A stretch of DNA of 64,000 nucleotides from Kineosporiaceae bacterium (GTDB taxonomy: Bacteria; Actinomycetota; Actinomycetes; Actinomycetales; Kineosporiaceae): NCBI GenBank assembly GCA_016713225.1, contig JADJPO010000006.1:186001-250000 (forward strand). The letters run 5' to 3'. Numbering within the stretch: the first letter of the stretch is position 1; every line of letters starts with the position of its first letter. This document shows positions 18,715 to 27,800 of the stretch, piece after piece. A program made the position numbers and the translations under genes. The notes under the pieces were generated by a model. It made no database searches, was not told the DNA's origin, and saw only the letters and a list, made by a program, of their open reading frames with translations.

Positions 18715-19698
18715 ATGACCCCGACGACACGACGAGTGGCGCGAGCCCTGGGGATGGCCGTGGCAACCGCCGCAGCCGCCGCGGTGGCCCTGGCCACGGC
18801 CGGGTCCGCCGGCGCGACACCCGGCCCCGATGCCACGAACCGCACCGGCCGGACCTCGATCGGCTCGGTGGGCGCCTCCGGGGTGCCGCGGCTCTCGACC
18901 GTGACGGCCCAGGCACTGCCCTCGGTGACCTGCCGCGCCGCCGAGGGGTTCAGCCGCATCACCAGTGGCCCGCTCTTCCGTCTCTCCGACAGCGCCCCGC
19001 TCGGGGGGGCCAACACCATGACGGAACTCGCTCAGGTCGGCAACGGCTGGACCGGCAGCAACTTCGCCTGGACCGCGGCGGGCGGTGACGGTGCGTTCTA
19101 CGGCCTCACCTGGGCCGGCGAGCTCAAGTGGTACCGCTACAACGCCGGCACCTCCAGCTGGCGCACCGGGGCCGGGTCCATCGTGGGCAAGGGCTTCATT
19201 CCCAAGAAGAAGATCATCAACATCTCGCTGGGTGGTGACGGCAAGTTCTACGTCGTGTTCGCCACCGGTGACCTCTACCTCTTCCAGCACACCGGCCGGC
19301 TGACCGGGGCAGCCACCTGGGCCTCCGCGGCGGGTTGGAAGATCGGCTCCGGCTGGACCGGCAGCGAGATCATCATTCCCAACGGCGACGGCACGGTGTA
19401 CCGGCAGTACCAGGGTGTCCTCTACTGGTACCGGCACTCCGACCCGGCCCTGGGTGCGGTGACCTGGCAGCGCAAGACCGCGATCGGCTCGGGCTGGAAG
19501 TTCTACGACGTGCTGTCCGCGGGCGCCGGCGTGCTCTACGCCACCGAGGGCGGGACCGGCCAGGTGCGTGTGTACCGCCACGCCGACCCGGTGGGGGGCA
19601 CGGGAGTCTGGGCCACCAGTCAGGGCGTCCTGAAGCTGACCGCCCGTCCGGATTCCTTCGGCATCGGGATCGACCCGCTCGCCTGCAGCATCGTCTGA
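18715..19698 (+). CDS. Secreted tachylectin-2-like beta-propeller protein (paralogue 1)
   Basis: A 327-residue secreted protein with an N-terminal signal peptide (twin-arginine-poor, Ala-rich segment ending AGSAGA near residue 35). The mature part consists of repeated blades with signatures such as GGDGAFYGLTWAGELKWYRY, GDGKFYVVFATGDLYLFQH and NGDGTVYRQYQGVLYWYRH. These match the tachylectin-2 fold, a five-bladed sugar-binding propeller. It probably binds glycans at the cell surface. ATG 18715 is ten bases after GGAG and is preferred to GTG 18709. Its close relative follows 24 bases downstream. Confidence 0.78.
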   Translation: MTPTTRRVARALGMAVATAAAAAVALATAGSAGATPGPDATNRTGRTSIGSVGASGVPRLSTVTAQALPSVTCRAAEGFSRITSGPLFRLSDSAPLGGANTMTELAQVGNGWTGSNFAWTAAGGDGAFYGLTWAGELKWYRYNAGTSSWRTGAGSIVGKGFIPKKKIINISLGGDGKFYVVFATGDLYLFQHTGRLTGAATWASAAGWKIGSGWTGSEIIIPNGDGTVYRQYQGVLYWYRHSDPALGAVTWQRKTAIGSGWKFYDVLSAGAGVLYATEGGTGQVRVYRHADPVGGTGVWATSQGVLKLTARPDSFGIGIDPLACSIV

Positions 19699-19722
19699 CC
19701 TCGCTCACGATCGGAGACACCC

Positions 19723-20643
19723 GTGTTCCACCGCCGTTCGGCGCGCCCCCGTGTTGTGCGCAGGCTCGTTCTCGGAAGGCTGGGTCTGGCTGCCACGGTC
19801 ACCGGCCTGGCCGCCGCCCTGACGGTGCAGGTGCCCGCCGCCCGGGCGGCCTCGGTCGCGGCCGCCTCCCCGACCTGTCGCACCGCCCAGGGTTTCGTGG
19901 CGGGGGCCACCGGCAAGCTCTACCGGGTCAGTGACCCCGACGTGGCGTCGTCCAACGCCTCACTGGCCGTCGGCGATCGTGTGGGTGGCGGGTGGACGTC
20001 GGCCCAGTTCGCGTGGATGGGTGCCGGCGGCGACGGCGTGCTCTACGGGCTCACCTGGGCCGGACAGATCAAGTGGTTCAAGTACGACGACACCGCCGCG
20101 CGGTGGGACGCCGCGAGTGGGCGGGTCGTGGGTGTCGGGTTCACTCCCGGCCGGGGCATCGTCAACATCGGGCTCGGTGTCGAGGGTCGCTTCTACGTGG
20201 TGCGTCCGACGGGCAAGCTCGTCGAGTTCCACCACACCGGATGGCAGAACGGCAGCGCCACCTGGGAGGAGGCCCAGGGGGAGCTGGTCGGCAGCGGGTG
20301 GAAGCCGGACGACGTGATCGTGCCCGTCGGGGACGGGTCGGTCTACCTGCAGCGTGACGCCCGGCTGTTCTGGTACCGACACTCCGACCCCACCGCGGGG
20401 CCGCTGTCCTGGACCCAGTCGCAGGTCGGCGGGGGCGGCTGGGTGATGACCTCGATCGTCTCGGCGGGCGGGGGCGTGCTCTACGCCACCACGCCGTCGG
20501 GTGCGGTGAAGCGCTATCAGCACCTCGACCCGATCGGCGGGGCCGCGCAGTGGACGGCCAACCTCGGGGTGGCGGCCGGGCCGAGTGTCGAGGCGACGAG
20601 CCTCGGGTTGGTCATCGACCCCGGCACCTGCAGCCTGCCCTGA
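19723..20643 (+). CDS. Secreted tachylectin-2-like beta-propeller protein (paralogue 2)
   Basis: A 306-residue paralogue of the preceding gene with the same blade pattern (GGDGVLYGLTWAGQIKWFKY, VEGRFYVVRPTGKLVEFHH, VGDGSVYLQRDARLFWYRH) and a signal peptide ending near AARA. Both mature proteins begin with a Cys followed by R(T/A)A(Q/E)GF and end with a short Cys-containing tail (GTCSLP here, LACSIV in the other), so a disulfide closing the ring is possible. The start is GTG 19723 after GGAG. The pair looks like a tandem duplication with divergence. Confidence 0.78.
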   Translation: MFHRRSARPRVVRRLVLGRLGLAATVTGLAAALTVQVPAARAASVAAASPTCRTAQGFVAGATGKLYRVSDPDVASSNASLAVGDRVGGGWTSAQFAWMGAGGDGVLYGLTWAGQIKWFKYDDTAARWDAASGRVVGVGFTPGRGIVNIGLGVEGRFYVVRPTGKLVEFHHTGWQNGSATWEEAQGELVGSGWKPDDVIVPVGDGSVYLQRDARLFWYRHSDPTAGPLSWTQSQVGGGGWVMTSIVSAGGGVLYATTPSGAVKRYQHLDPIGGAAQWTANLGVAAGPSVEATSLGLVIDPGTCSLP

Positions 20644-20743
20644 GACGGAACCTCGAGGAATCCGGAACAAGCACGGCTCGCGATAGGTTCTCGCCTGCAC
20701 GGCTCGCGGACGAGCCCCCACAGACGAGGCGGTGACCTGTTCC

Positions 20744-21673
20744 ATGCAGATCTACGACGACGTGACCACACTCGTCGGCCGTACCCCCCTGGTCCGGTTG
20801 AACCGAATCATGGACGGCGCTGCCGCCACGGTCGTGGCCAAGCTCGAGTTCTACAACCCGGCCAGCAGCGTCAAGGACCGGATCGGCGTCTCGATGATCG
20901 AGGCCGCCGAGGCCTCCGGTGAGCTGAAGCAGGGCGGCACGATCGTCGAGGCCACCTCGGGCAACACCGGCATCGCGTTGGCCATGGTCGGCGCGGCCAA
21001 GGGCTACAAGGTCGTGCTGACCATGCCCGAGTCGATGAGCAAGGAACGTCGGGCGCTGCTGCGGGCCTACGGCGCCGAGCTGGTGCTGACCCCCGCGGCC
21101 GAGGGCATGAAGGGTGCTGTGGCCCGGGCCGAGGCGATCGGTGCCGAGTCGGGCGCCGTCCTGGTGCGTCAGTTCGCCAACCAGGCCAACCCCGAGGTCC
21201 ACCGCCGCACCACGTTCGAGGAGATCTGGGCCGACACCGACGGCCAGGTCGCCGCGCTGGTGTCGGGGATCGGCACCGGCGGCACCATCACCGGCGTCGG
21301 CCAGGAGCTCAAGAAGCGCAACGCGGACATCAGGGTTGTCGCCGTCGAGCCCGCGGCGTCGCCGATCCTCAACGGCGGTCAGCCGGCCGGTCACCCGATC
21401 CAGGGCATCGGCGCGAACTTCGTCCCCGACATCCTCGACCGGTCGGTCTACGACGAGGTGCTGGACGCCCCGACCGAGGAGGCCGTGGCCTACGCGCGGC
21501 GCGCAGCCAAGGAGGAGGGCCTGCTGGTCGGCATCTCCTCGGGAGCCGCGTTGTGGGCGGCAGCCCAGGTTGCGCGGCGCGAGGAATTCGCCGGGAAGAT
21601 CATCGTCGTGATCATCCCCAGCTATGGCGAGCGCTACCTGTCGACCCTGCTCTACTCGGATCTGATGGATTGA
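20744..21673 (+). CDS. cysK: Cysteine synthase (O-acetylserine sulfhydrylase)
   Basis: This PLP enzyme of 309 residues makes cysteine from O-acetylserine and sulfide. The start is MQIYDDVTTLVGRTPLVRLN; the PLP lysine is K44 in NPASSVKDRIG; the substrate loop is EATSGNTGIALA; the phosphate loop is GIGTGGTITGVG. All are intact. ATG 20744 matches the family start, although GTG 20732 is in frame. The stop overlaps the cysE start (TGATG), so the two enzymes are made together and may form the cysteine synthase complex. Confidence 0.95.
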   Translation: MQIYDDVTTLVGRTPLVRLNRIMDGAAATVVAKLEFYNPASSVKDRIGVSMIEAAEASGELKQGGTIVEATSGNTGIALAMVGAAKGYKVVLTMPESMSKERRALLRAYGAELVLTPAAEGMKGAVARAEAIGAESGAVLVRQFANQANPEVHRRTTFEEIWADTDGQVAALVSGIGTGGTITGVGQELKKRNADIRVVAVEPAASPILNGGQPAGHPIQGIGANFVPDILDRSVYDEVLDAPTEEAVAYARRAAKEEGLLVGISSGAALWAAAQVARREEFAGKIIVVIIPSYGERYLSTLLYSDLMD

Positions 21674-22338
21674 TGTTCCGGGCGCGCCAGGACGGCACGA
21701 GGGGGCTCGCGATGGCGGCCGAGGAACGGATCGGCTGGCGGCTGCGGCTGCGCGAGGACGTCGATGCGGCCATCGCCCGCGACCCCGCGGTCCGCAGCAG
21801 GGTCGAGGTGGTGCTGGCCTACCCGGGGTTGCACTCGATCTGGGTTCACCACGGGGTCAGTCACCCGCTGTGGGTCCGGGGGCACCGGTTGGCGGCGCGG
21901 CTGGTCTCGCAGTGGATGCGGGGTCGGACCGGGATCGAGATCCACCCCGGGGCCACGATCGGACGGCGGTTCTTCATCGATCACGGCAACGGTGTGGTGA
22001 TCGGCGAGACCGCCGAGGTGGGCAACGACGTGATGATCTACCACGACGTCACCCTGGGTGGTCGCAGCCTGGCCAAGGTGAAGCGCCACCCCACCGTCGA
22101 GGACGGCGTGACCATCGGGGCGGGAGCCCGCGTCCTGGGTCCGATCGTGATCGGTGCGGGAGCGCAGATCGGGGCCAACGCGGTCGTCGTCCGGGATGTG
22201 CCGGCCGGTGCGGTCGTGGTGGGCATCCCCGGTAGGGCACGGATCCCTGGGGGCGAGACGTTGCCCGAGTCACCCACGCCGGCCTCGGAGATCCCCGGTC
22301 CGGGTGAGATCGCGGTCGACCCGGCCATCTGGATCTGA
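21673..22338 (+). CDS. cysE: Serine O-acetyltransferase
   Basis: A 221-residue enzyme that makes O-acetylserine for the adjacent CysK. DPAVRSRVEVVLAYPGLHSIWVHH is typical of the short actinobacterial/Bacillus-type CysE. The left-handed beta-helix follows, with IHPGATIGRRFFIDHGNGVVIGETAEVGNDVMIYHDVTLGG holding the catalytic His and Asp residues. The ATG overlaps the cysK stop. The C-terminal tail beyond PGRARIPGG is Pro/Glu-rich and divergent. Confidence 0.95.
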   Translation: MFRARQDGTRGLAMAAEERIGWRLRLREDVDAAIARDPAVRSRVEVVLAYPGLHSIWVHHGVSHPLWVRGHRLAARLVSQWMRGRTGIEIHPGATIGRRFFIDHGNGVVIGETAEVGNDVMIYHDVTLGGRSLAKVKRHPTVEDGVTIGAGARVLGPIVIGAGAQIGANAVVVRDVPAGAVVVGIPGRARIPGGETLPESPTPASEIPGPGEIAVDPAIWI

Positions 22339-22346
22339 CCTCCGAT

Positions 22347-22362
22347 GGGCGTTGCGACGCCC
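22347..22362 (+). terminator. Small hairpin after cysE
   Basis: A perfect 6-bp stem (GGGCGT/ACGCCC) with a four-base loop lies 9 bases after the cysE stop. There is no T-run, so this is only a possible terminator. Confidence 0.3.
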
Positions 22363-22467
22363 GGTGGGCGTCGGGCACGGTCCGTTGAGCGGCCCAGCTG
22401 CCCGAGATGATCGTCCGGGAGCCCGTCTGACCTGGTGGTTCGTGGGGCTTCGAGTCACTATCGGGAC

Positions 22468-22737
22468 ATGGCCAAACGGGCGCTGGGGCTCCTGGATGGG
22501 GGGCCGGCCAGCGGAACGCTGATTCAGTTGGACGAGCCGCACTGGGCTCCGTTGGGTTTGCTCACCCTCGATCTCGGGGGCCGGCGCGAGGTGGTGTACG
22601 TGCTGGCCAGGCAACGACGTCCGCCGGAGGGCACCCCGTGGCGCTACGTCCCCGAGGGCTCACCCGACGCGGCGATCGAGGACGAGCTGGGTCGCACGCA
22701 CGGTGACGCCGCCAACGACGACCCGTTCGACGACTGA
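22468..22737 (+). CDS. Hypothetical small protein
   Basis: An 89-residue soluble protein starting MAKRALGLLDGG and ending in an acidic tail DDPFDD. No family is recognised. Its middle (LTLDLGGRREVVYVLARQRRPPEGTPWRYVPEG) looks like a small beta-rich domain. ATG 22468 is preferred to an upstream GTG because the earlier residues look non-coding. No strong ribosome site is seen, and the gene is close to the following membrane protein. Confidence 0.5.
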   Translation: MAKRALGLLDGGPASGTLIQLDEPHWAPLGLLTLDLGGRREVVYVLARQRRPPEGTPWRYVPEGSPDAAIEDELGRTHGDAANDDPFDD

Positions 22738-22764
22738 CCCGCCCGGCACGTCAGACTGTGCGGC

Positions 22765-23937
22765 GTGGAACTCGGGCGGCTGCGGGCACGGCACATCGTG
22801 GTGGGCTGGCTGATCAGTCGCCTCGCCCTGGTCGTCCTGGTGGGCCTGACCGGGTATCTCATCGGATTCGATCGCGATCAACGCCGGGCCGACCCGTGGG
22901 CCTGGTGGGCCGGCCGGTTCTCGTGGGCCGATTCCTTCCACTATCTGCGCATCGCCGACAAGGGCTACCTGCCGCCCGGCCTGCCGTGCTGTGACCAGGC
23001 CTTCTTCCCCGGGTATCCGCTGGCGATCCGGTTCCTGACCCCGCTGCTCGGTGGCCGGCCCACGCTGGCCGGGCTGCTGATCAGCCACGTCGCCGCGGCG
23101 GTGGCTGCCGTCCTGCTGTGGCGTCTGGCCGTCCGGCTCACCGGTGATGCCCGGGTGGGGGTGCTCGCCGTGCTGCTGCTGGCGGTCACCCCGTACGGGG
23201 TGTTCCTGTCGGCGGTGTTCACCGAGGCGTTGTTCCTGGCGTTGTCGCTGGGGGCGTGGCTGGCGGGGGTGGAACGCCGCTGGTGGTGGGCCGGGATGCT
23301 GGCCGGGCTGGCGACCGTCGTCCGGGTGAACGGGGTGTTCCTGGCTGCTGGGCTGGCGCTGATGTATCTGTTGCAGTTGCGCCCGGCCGGCACGGCGGGG
23401 TGGGACGGCGGGTGGCGGCGGCCGCGGGTCGACGCCCTCGCGTTGCTCAGCCCGGCGATCGCGGTCGGTGGCTTCGTCGCGTACCTGCACGCGCGCACGG
23501 GGTCCTGGACGGCGTGGACGGACGCGCAGGTGATCGGCTGGGGACGGCGGACCGCCTGGCCGTGGCAGGGGATTCAGGGAGGGTGGCACGCCATCGGCCA
23601 TGCCACCACGCCGGACCTGTTCGTCGCCTACGTCGCGGACGTCGGCTTCGCGCTGGCCGGGGTCGGGTTGGTGCTGGTGTTGCTCTGGCGGCGGCGCTGG
23701 GCCGAGACGGTCTATGTCGCGGCGAGTGTCGCCGTCCTGCTCTGTTCGACCACGGTGCAGTCGTCGCCGCGCTATGCACTGACGTGGTTTCCGGCCTACC
23801 TGGTGCTGGCCGAGGGGCTGGTGTGGCTGCGCGATCGGCGCCCCGGGATCTGGCCGTCGGTGGTGGTGATCGGGCTGAGCCTGCCGGTCATGGGCGCGAT
23901 CGCGATCGCGCTGGCGGCTCACCTCTGGGTGGCCTGA
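22765..23937 (+). CDS. PIG-V/mannosyltransferase-like integral membrane protein
   Basis: A 390-residue multi-pass protein. An early lumenal loop contains RFSWADSFHYLRIADKGYLP, resembling the D-x-x-x-Y-x-x-I-A-x-x-G-Y catalytic motif of polyprenol-sugar-dependent mannosyltransferases of the PIG-V (GT76)-like class, followed by AFFPGYPLAIRFLTPLLGG. SSPRYALTWFPAYLVLAEGL near the end is also typical. It probably transfers a sugar from a lipid carrier outside the membrane. The start is GTG 22765. The last 19 bases overlap the convergent GGDEF/EAL gene. Confidence 0.7.
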   Translation: MELGRLRARHIVVGWLISRLALVVLVGLTGYLIGFDRDQRRADPWAWWAGRFSWADSFHYLRIADKGYLPPGLPCCDQAFFPGYPLAIRFLTPLLGGRPTLAGLLISHVAAAVAAVLLWRLAVRLTGDARVGVLAVLLLAVTPYGVFLSAVFTEALFLALSLGAWLAGVERRWWWAGMLAGLATVVRVNGVFLAAGLALMYLLQLRPAGTAGWDGGWRRPRVDALALLSPAIAVGGFVAYLHARTGSWTAWTDAQVIGWGRRTAWPWQGIQGGWHAIGHATTPDLFVAYVADVGFALAGVGLVLVLLWRRRWAETVYVAASVAVLLCSTTVQSSPRYALTWFPAYLVLAEGLVWLRDRRPGIWPSVVVIGLSLPVMGAIAIALAAHLWVA

Positions 23938-26270
23938 TCCACCTCGGCTCGAGCGGCTCGGGAGTGGTAGGCGGCGATCCAGTCGTCCACCTCGCGGGCG
24001 GGCATCGGCCGGGCGATGAAGTAGCCCTGCGCCAGGTCGATGCCCAGGGTGCGCAGGGCGTCGACCACTGCGGCGGTCTCGACGCCCTCGGCCACGATGC
24101 GCATGCCGAGGGCATGGGCCATGTCGGTGGTGGTGGAGACGATGGCGGCGCTGCGCTCGTCGGTGTCGATCTGCGCGACGAACTTACGGTCGATCTTGAG
24201 CTCGCGCAGCGGCAGGTCCCGCAGGTAGGCCAGGGAGGAGAAACCGGTGCCGTAGTCGTCGACCGAGACCTCGAACCCGGCCTGGTGGAGTTCTTCGATG
24301 ACCTGTTGGGCGCGTTTACGGTCGGCCAGGAAGCTGTCCTCGGTGACCTCGACGACGAACAGTTCCCCGGGGAGTCCGGCCGCGGTGACCAGCTCGCGCA
24401 ACAGCGCCATCGAGCCGCCGGTCAGCAGTTCGGCGGGCGCGACGTTCATGGCGACCTTGAGGTCGAGACCCGCCGTGTGCCAGCGGCCGGCGTCCGTGAC
24501 GGCCAGCCGCATGGTGGTCTCGGTGAGGGCCGGCATCAGGCCGAAACGCCGTGCCAGGTCGAGGAACTCGCCGGGCGGGATCAGGCCGCGCTCCGGGTGC
24601 CGCCACCGCACCAGGGCCTCGACCGACGCGATGGTGTCGGTGGGCAGGTCGACCTGAGGCTGATACCAGAGCTCGAGTTGGTCGCCGGCGATGGCCTCGC
24701 GTAACTGGTCCCCGAGGCGGAGCCGATCGCGCGAGAAGATGTCCTGCTCGGGGTCGTAGGCGGCGTAGGGCAGGTGAGTGGATCGGGCCTGGGTCAGCGC
24801 GATGTCGCCGCGACGCAGCAGGTCACCGCCGTCGTGGATCTCGGCGTCGGGGGCGACCCCGCCGAATGTGGCGTCCAGGGTGAGCGAGAGCCCGGCGACG
24901 ACCACCGACTGCCGGACGACGGTGCGCAGCCGCGCGGCGATGGCGGTGAGGTCGTCGGCGGTGACGTCGGGGTAGGCCAGGCAGAACTCGTCGGCGCCGA
25001 GCCGTGCCACGGTCACCGAGGCAGGTGCCGCCGCGCGCAGCCGCGTTCCGATGACGCGCAGCATGTCGTCCCCGGCGACGTGGCCCAAGGTGTCGTTCAC
25101 CTCGGCGAAGCCGTTGAGGTCGAGCAACAGCAGGCCGATCGGGGGGCCGGTGGCCAGGGCGTCGTCCAGCGTGGTCAGGACGGAGCGACGATTCGGCAGC
25201 CCGGTGACGTCGTCCGTCAGGGACTGCCGGAAGGCGTCGGCGGCCTCGCGGGCGGTGCGCAGCCCGAGGATCAGCCGGGCGATGGCCGCGGACAGGGTGA
25301 CCAGCGCGGGGCCGACGGCGATCAGTCGACTCGGGCCGGGGGGAACGAAGGCGAGCACCAGGGTGGCCGCCAGCAGCATGACGAGGGTGGCCACCGATCC
25401 TTGGGCGTCACCGTCCGGTGGGGGCGTCGAGCCCGTGGGCGCGGGCATCGGTGCCGGCAGGGTGCGGGCGGCGGCGGAGCCCAGGACCAGCATCGCGACG
25501 CCCCAGAGGACGTCGAGGGTCACCGGGTAGTGGTGGTGTTCTTGAACGACGTACCAGGTCAGGGCGCTGTCGGAGAAGATCATGCAGCTGATGCTGAGCA
25601 GGAGCAGCAGGCCGCTCGGTCGGACGGCGCGCTGTCGCCGGACCAGCTGAACCAGCACGAGGCACAAGGTCATCGTGTCGATGACCGCGAACAGCGGCTG
25701 CATCGAGGCCGCGCTGGAGGCCAGCGGCGAGGAGAGGATCAGGCTGGTGAGCGAGATCATGCCGCCGCTGGCGATGGCGGTGTCGAGCCAGACGGTCAGC
25801 GAGGTGTCGCTGTTGCGTCGTCGGTCCACGGCGAGGTAGGCGACCAGGCTGCCGAGCCCGGCGGTGAACATGGCGTCGGACGCGCTCGGGAAGGTGGTCG
25901 GCTGGGGAGAGCCCTGGGTGGCGGTGGTGTACACCACCGCGGCCATCCACTGCACATGGGTGATCAGCAGCAGGATCAACGCGGCGCGACGTTCGGGCGT
26001 GACCACGATCAGCCGGACCAGTCGGAACAGGATCAGGGCCATGACCGGGCCCATCAGGAACAGGGCGCGGTCGCGCTCGGCGGCGGGGCCGGTACCGGTG
26101 AGGAGCAGGTCGCGAGGGGCGGGGGACAGCACCGCCGCGAGCACGAACGGCCCGAGCAGCCCCAGCCAGCCACTCAGCGCCAGGACAGCGTCGAGCGCAG
26201 AGCGCCGGCTGGCCTGCGGTGCCACGGGTCTTGGCCCCCCACGAGTCGAGTCAAGTTCTCCTCTCGGCAT
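23919..26270 (-). CDS. Membrane-bound GGDEF-EAL cyclic-di-GMP protein
   Basis: A 783-residue protein with about nine N-terminal transmembrane segments as a sensor, then a diguanylate cyclase domain and a phosphodiesterase domain. The cyclase signature is RLGADEF instead of RxGGDEF, a substitution in the active loop that may weaken or abolish synthesis. The EAL domain looks complete: VEALVRWRHPERGLIPPGEF, NVAPAELL, VEVTEDSFL, VDDYGTGFSSLAYL, KIDRKFV and VAEGVETAAVVD. Net activity is therefore likely c-di-GMP hydrolysis. ATG 26270 is the probable start; a later GTG around 26220 is also possible. Confidence 0.85.
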   Translation of the reverse strand: MPRGELDSTRGGPRPVAPQASRRSALDAVLALSGWLGLLGPFVLAAVLSPAPRDLLLTGTGPAAERDRALFLMGPVMALILFRLVRLIVVTPERRAALILLLITHVQWMAAVVYTTATQGSPQPTTFPSASDAMFTAGLGSLVAYLAVDRRRNSDTSLTVWLDTAIASGGMISLTSLILSSPLASSAASMQPLFAVIDTMTLCLVLVQLVRRQRAVRPSGLLLLLSISCMIFSDSALTWYVVQEHHHYPVTLDVLWGVAMLVLGSAAARTLPAPMPAPTGSTPPPDGDAQGSVATLVMLLAATLVLAFVPPGPSRLIAVGPALVTLSAAIARLILGLRTAREAADAFRQSLTDDVTGLPNRRSVLTTLDDALATGPPIGLLLLDLNGFAEVNDTLGHVAGDDMLRVIGTRLRAAAPASVTVARLGADEFCLAYPDVTADDLTAIAARLRTVVRQSVVVAGLSLTLDATFGGVAPDAEIHDGGDLLRRGDIALTQARSTHLPYAAYDPEQDIFSRDRLRLGDQLREAIAGDQLELWYQPQVDLPTDTIASVEALVRWRHPERGLIPPGEFLDLARRFGLMPALTETTMRLAVTDAGRWHTAGLDLKVAMNVAPAELLTGGSMALLRELVTAAGLPGELFVVEVTEDSFLADRKRAQQVIEELHQAGFEVSVDDYGTGFSSLAYLRDLPLRELKIDRKFVAQIDTDERSAAIVSTTTDMAHALGMRIVAEGVETAAVVDALRTLGIDLAQGYFIARPMPAREVDDWIAAYHSRAARAEVDQATQR

Positions 26271-26377
26271 CGGTAGGCGGCGAACCCGTCTGTGGGAGCG
26301 GCACGAGAAGCAGACCCGTTCGGCGTAACGGGGTGGTGGGCTTGACACGGCGGGGGCGGGGGCGTGGGGTCGGGGGC

Positions 26378-27283
26378 GTGAACAGACGAGTGGTGGTGAC
26401 CGGGGCGGCGGGCAAGCTGGGCCGGGCGGTGGTGGCCGAGCTGGCGTCGTCCGGCTGGGACGTTTTGGCGGTCGACCGGGTGCGGGGCGCGGACGTCGCG
26501 GCCGGGGCGGCGGGGGGCGCGGCTGGGGGTGGGTCGGTGAGCTGGGTGGTGACCGATCTGACCGATTACGGCCAAGTGGTGTCGGTGATCGGCGGGACGG
26601 TCGACGAGCGCGGGCCGCGGGCGGACGCCGTGGTGCACCTGGCCGCGGTGCCGGCGCCCGGGCTGGTGCCGAACTCGGCGGTCTTCGCGAACAACGCGGT
26701 GGCGACGTGGAACGTGTTCGAGGCGGCGCGGGTGTGTGGGGTGCAGCGGGTGGTGTGGGCATCGAGCGAGACGGTGCTGGGGTTGCCGTTCGAGGTGCCG
26801 CCGCCGTATGCGCCGGTGGACGAGGAGTACTGGCCGCGCCCGGAGTCGACGTACTCGCTGACCAAGGTGCTCGAGGAGGAGATGGCCCGCCAGCTGTGCC
26901 GGTGGGATCCGGAGCGAACCATGGTGGGGTTGCGGTTCTCGAACGTGATGGACGTCGAGGACTATGCGGCGTTCCCCGCGTTCGATGCAGATCCGTTGGC
27001 GCGCAAGTGGAATCTGTGGGGGTACATCGATGCCCGGGACGGCGCCCAGGCGGTGCGCCGGGGCCTGGAGTGGGACGGGCGGGGGTGCGAGGTGTTCATC
27101 ATCGCCAATGCCGACACCGTGATGTCGCGGTCGAGTGCCTCGCTGATGGCCGAGGTGTTCCCCGGGGTGGAGGTGCGTCGCGAGCTGGGCGAGCACGAGA
27201 CATTGCTGGGCATCGACAAGGCGCGGCGGGTGCTGGGGTACGAGCCGCAGCACTCGTGGCGCGACCACGCCACCCCTCGGTGA
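26378..27283 (+). CDS. NAD(P)-dependent epimerase/oxidoreductase (extended SDR)
   Basis: A 301-residue extended short-chain dehydrogenase. The cofactor motif is VVVTGAAGKLGRAV (TGxxGxxG) and the active site shows the YxxxK pattern in STYSLTKVLEEEMARQ. VHLAAVPAPG and ASSETVLGLPF are typical of the epimerase family. The substrate is probably a nucleotide sugar or a uronate, but this is not certain. The start at GTG 26378 is chosen because it begins directly before the first beta strand. This is the last chromosomal gene before the tRNA. Confidence 0.78.
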   Translation: MNRRVVVTGAAGKLGRAVVAELASSGWDVLAVDRVRGADVAAGAAGGAAGGGSVSWVVTDLTDYGQVVSVIGGTVDERGPRADAVVHLAAVPAPGLVPNSAVFANNAVATWNVFEAARVCGVQRVVWASSETVLGLPFEVPPPYAPVDEEYWPRPESTYSLTKVLEEEMARQLCRWDPERTMVGLRFSNVMDVEDYAAFPAFDADPLARKWNLWGYIDARDGAQAVRRGLEWDGRGCEVFIIANADTVMSRSSASLMAEVFPGVEVRRELGEHETLLGIDKARRVLGYEPQHSWRDHATPR

Positions 27284-27411
27284 TCATGTAATCCGTGCAC
27301 GTTTGCTGTGTGAACCGGGCGGTCGACAACGCATCGAGTTCGTGGGCCAGAGTGGGGGTGAGTCGATTGGACAGCACTCGGCCCGTGGGCGGCAGAATGG
27401 GGTCGCACCGA

Positions 27412-27502
27412 GGAGGGCTGACCGAGAGGCCTATGGTGGCGGTCTTGAAAACCGCTAGCGCGTAACCATCCGTGCTCGGGGGTTCGAATCCCTCGCCCTC
27501 CG
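27412..27502 (+). tRNA. tRNA-Ser (anticodon UGA)
   Basis: A 91-nt class II tRNA. The acceptor stem pairs GGAGGGC with GCCCTCC, with discriminator G. The anticodon stem GCGGT/ACCGC holds the loop CTTGAAA, giving anticodon UGA. A long variable arm (TAGCGCGTAACCATCCGTGCTC) and a T-loop TTCGAAT are present. The CCA end is not encoded. It is the only complete copy; its 3' part recurs twice downstream as attachment-site repeats. Confidence 0.95.
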
Positions 27503-27507
27503 CTGAC
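27444..27507 (+). repeat. Attachment-site repeat, copy 1 (att, inside tRNA-Ser)
   Basis: A 64-nt stretch running from the anticodon loop (CTTGAAAACC) through the tRNA 3' end to GCTGAC. It is identical to 54243-54306 and differs by one base from 63597-63660. Direct repeats that begin at an anticodon loop are the normal footprint of tyrosine-recombinase integration. Confidence 0.9.
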
Positions 27508-27800
27508 TTATGATCATGCCTTTGACGTGCAGTTATGCGGCTTTTCAAGATCAATAAAAGATCTTGAGAGTGTGGGCGCGATAGCGCCGTGCGAAACCGC
27601 TGGTCACGGCCCCATGTGGCCGGAAGGCACGTCCGCAGGAGGTGTTCGAAATGCGTTCGTGCTGGTCAGCGCCCCGATGGCTCACGGTGACGCCGATCAT
27701 GGAAGGTGACTGATCGACTAGTGAGTGGTCGTGCCAGTGGCCCATTTGTGGTCTGATCAGCCCGGCGTCAGGTACCCGGAGGGGTATCCGACGGGGAGAA
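27508..27800 (+). repeat. Conserved element left end, copy 1
   Basis: This sequence directly after the tRNA is related along its length to 54307-54640 and 63661-64000. Shared blocks include GATCATGCCTTTGACGTGCA, GCTGGTCACGGCCCC, ATGCGTTCGTGCTGGTCAGC and GTCGTGCCAGTGGCC. It holds a hairpin at 27545-27567 (TCAAGATC/GATCTTGA) and an imperfect one near 27771-27790. No gene is evident. Confidence 0.85.
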
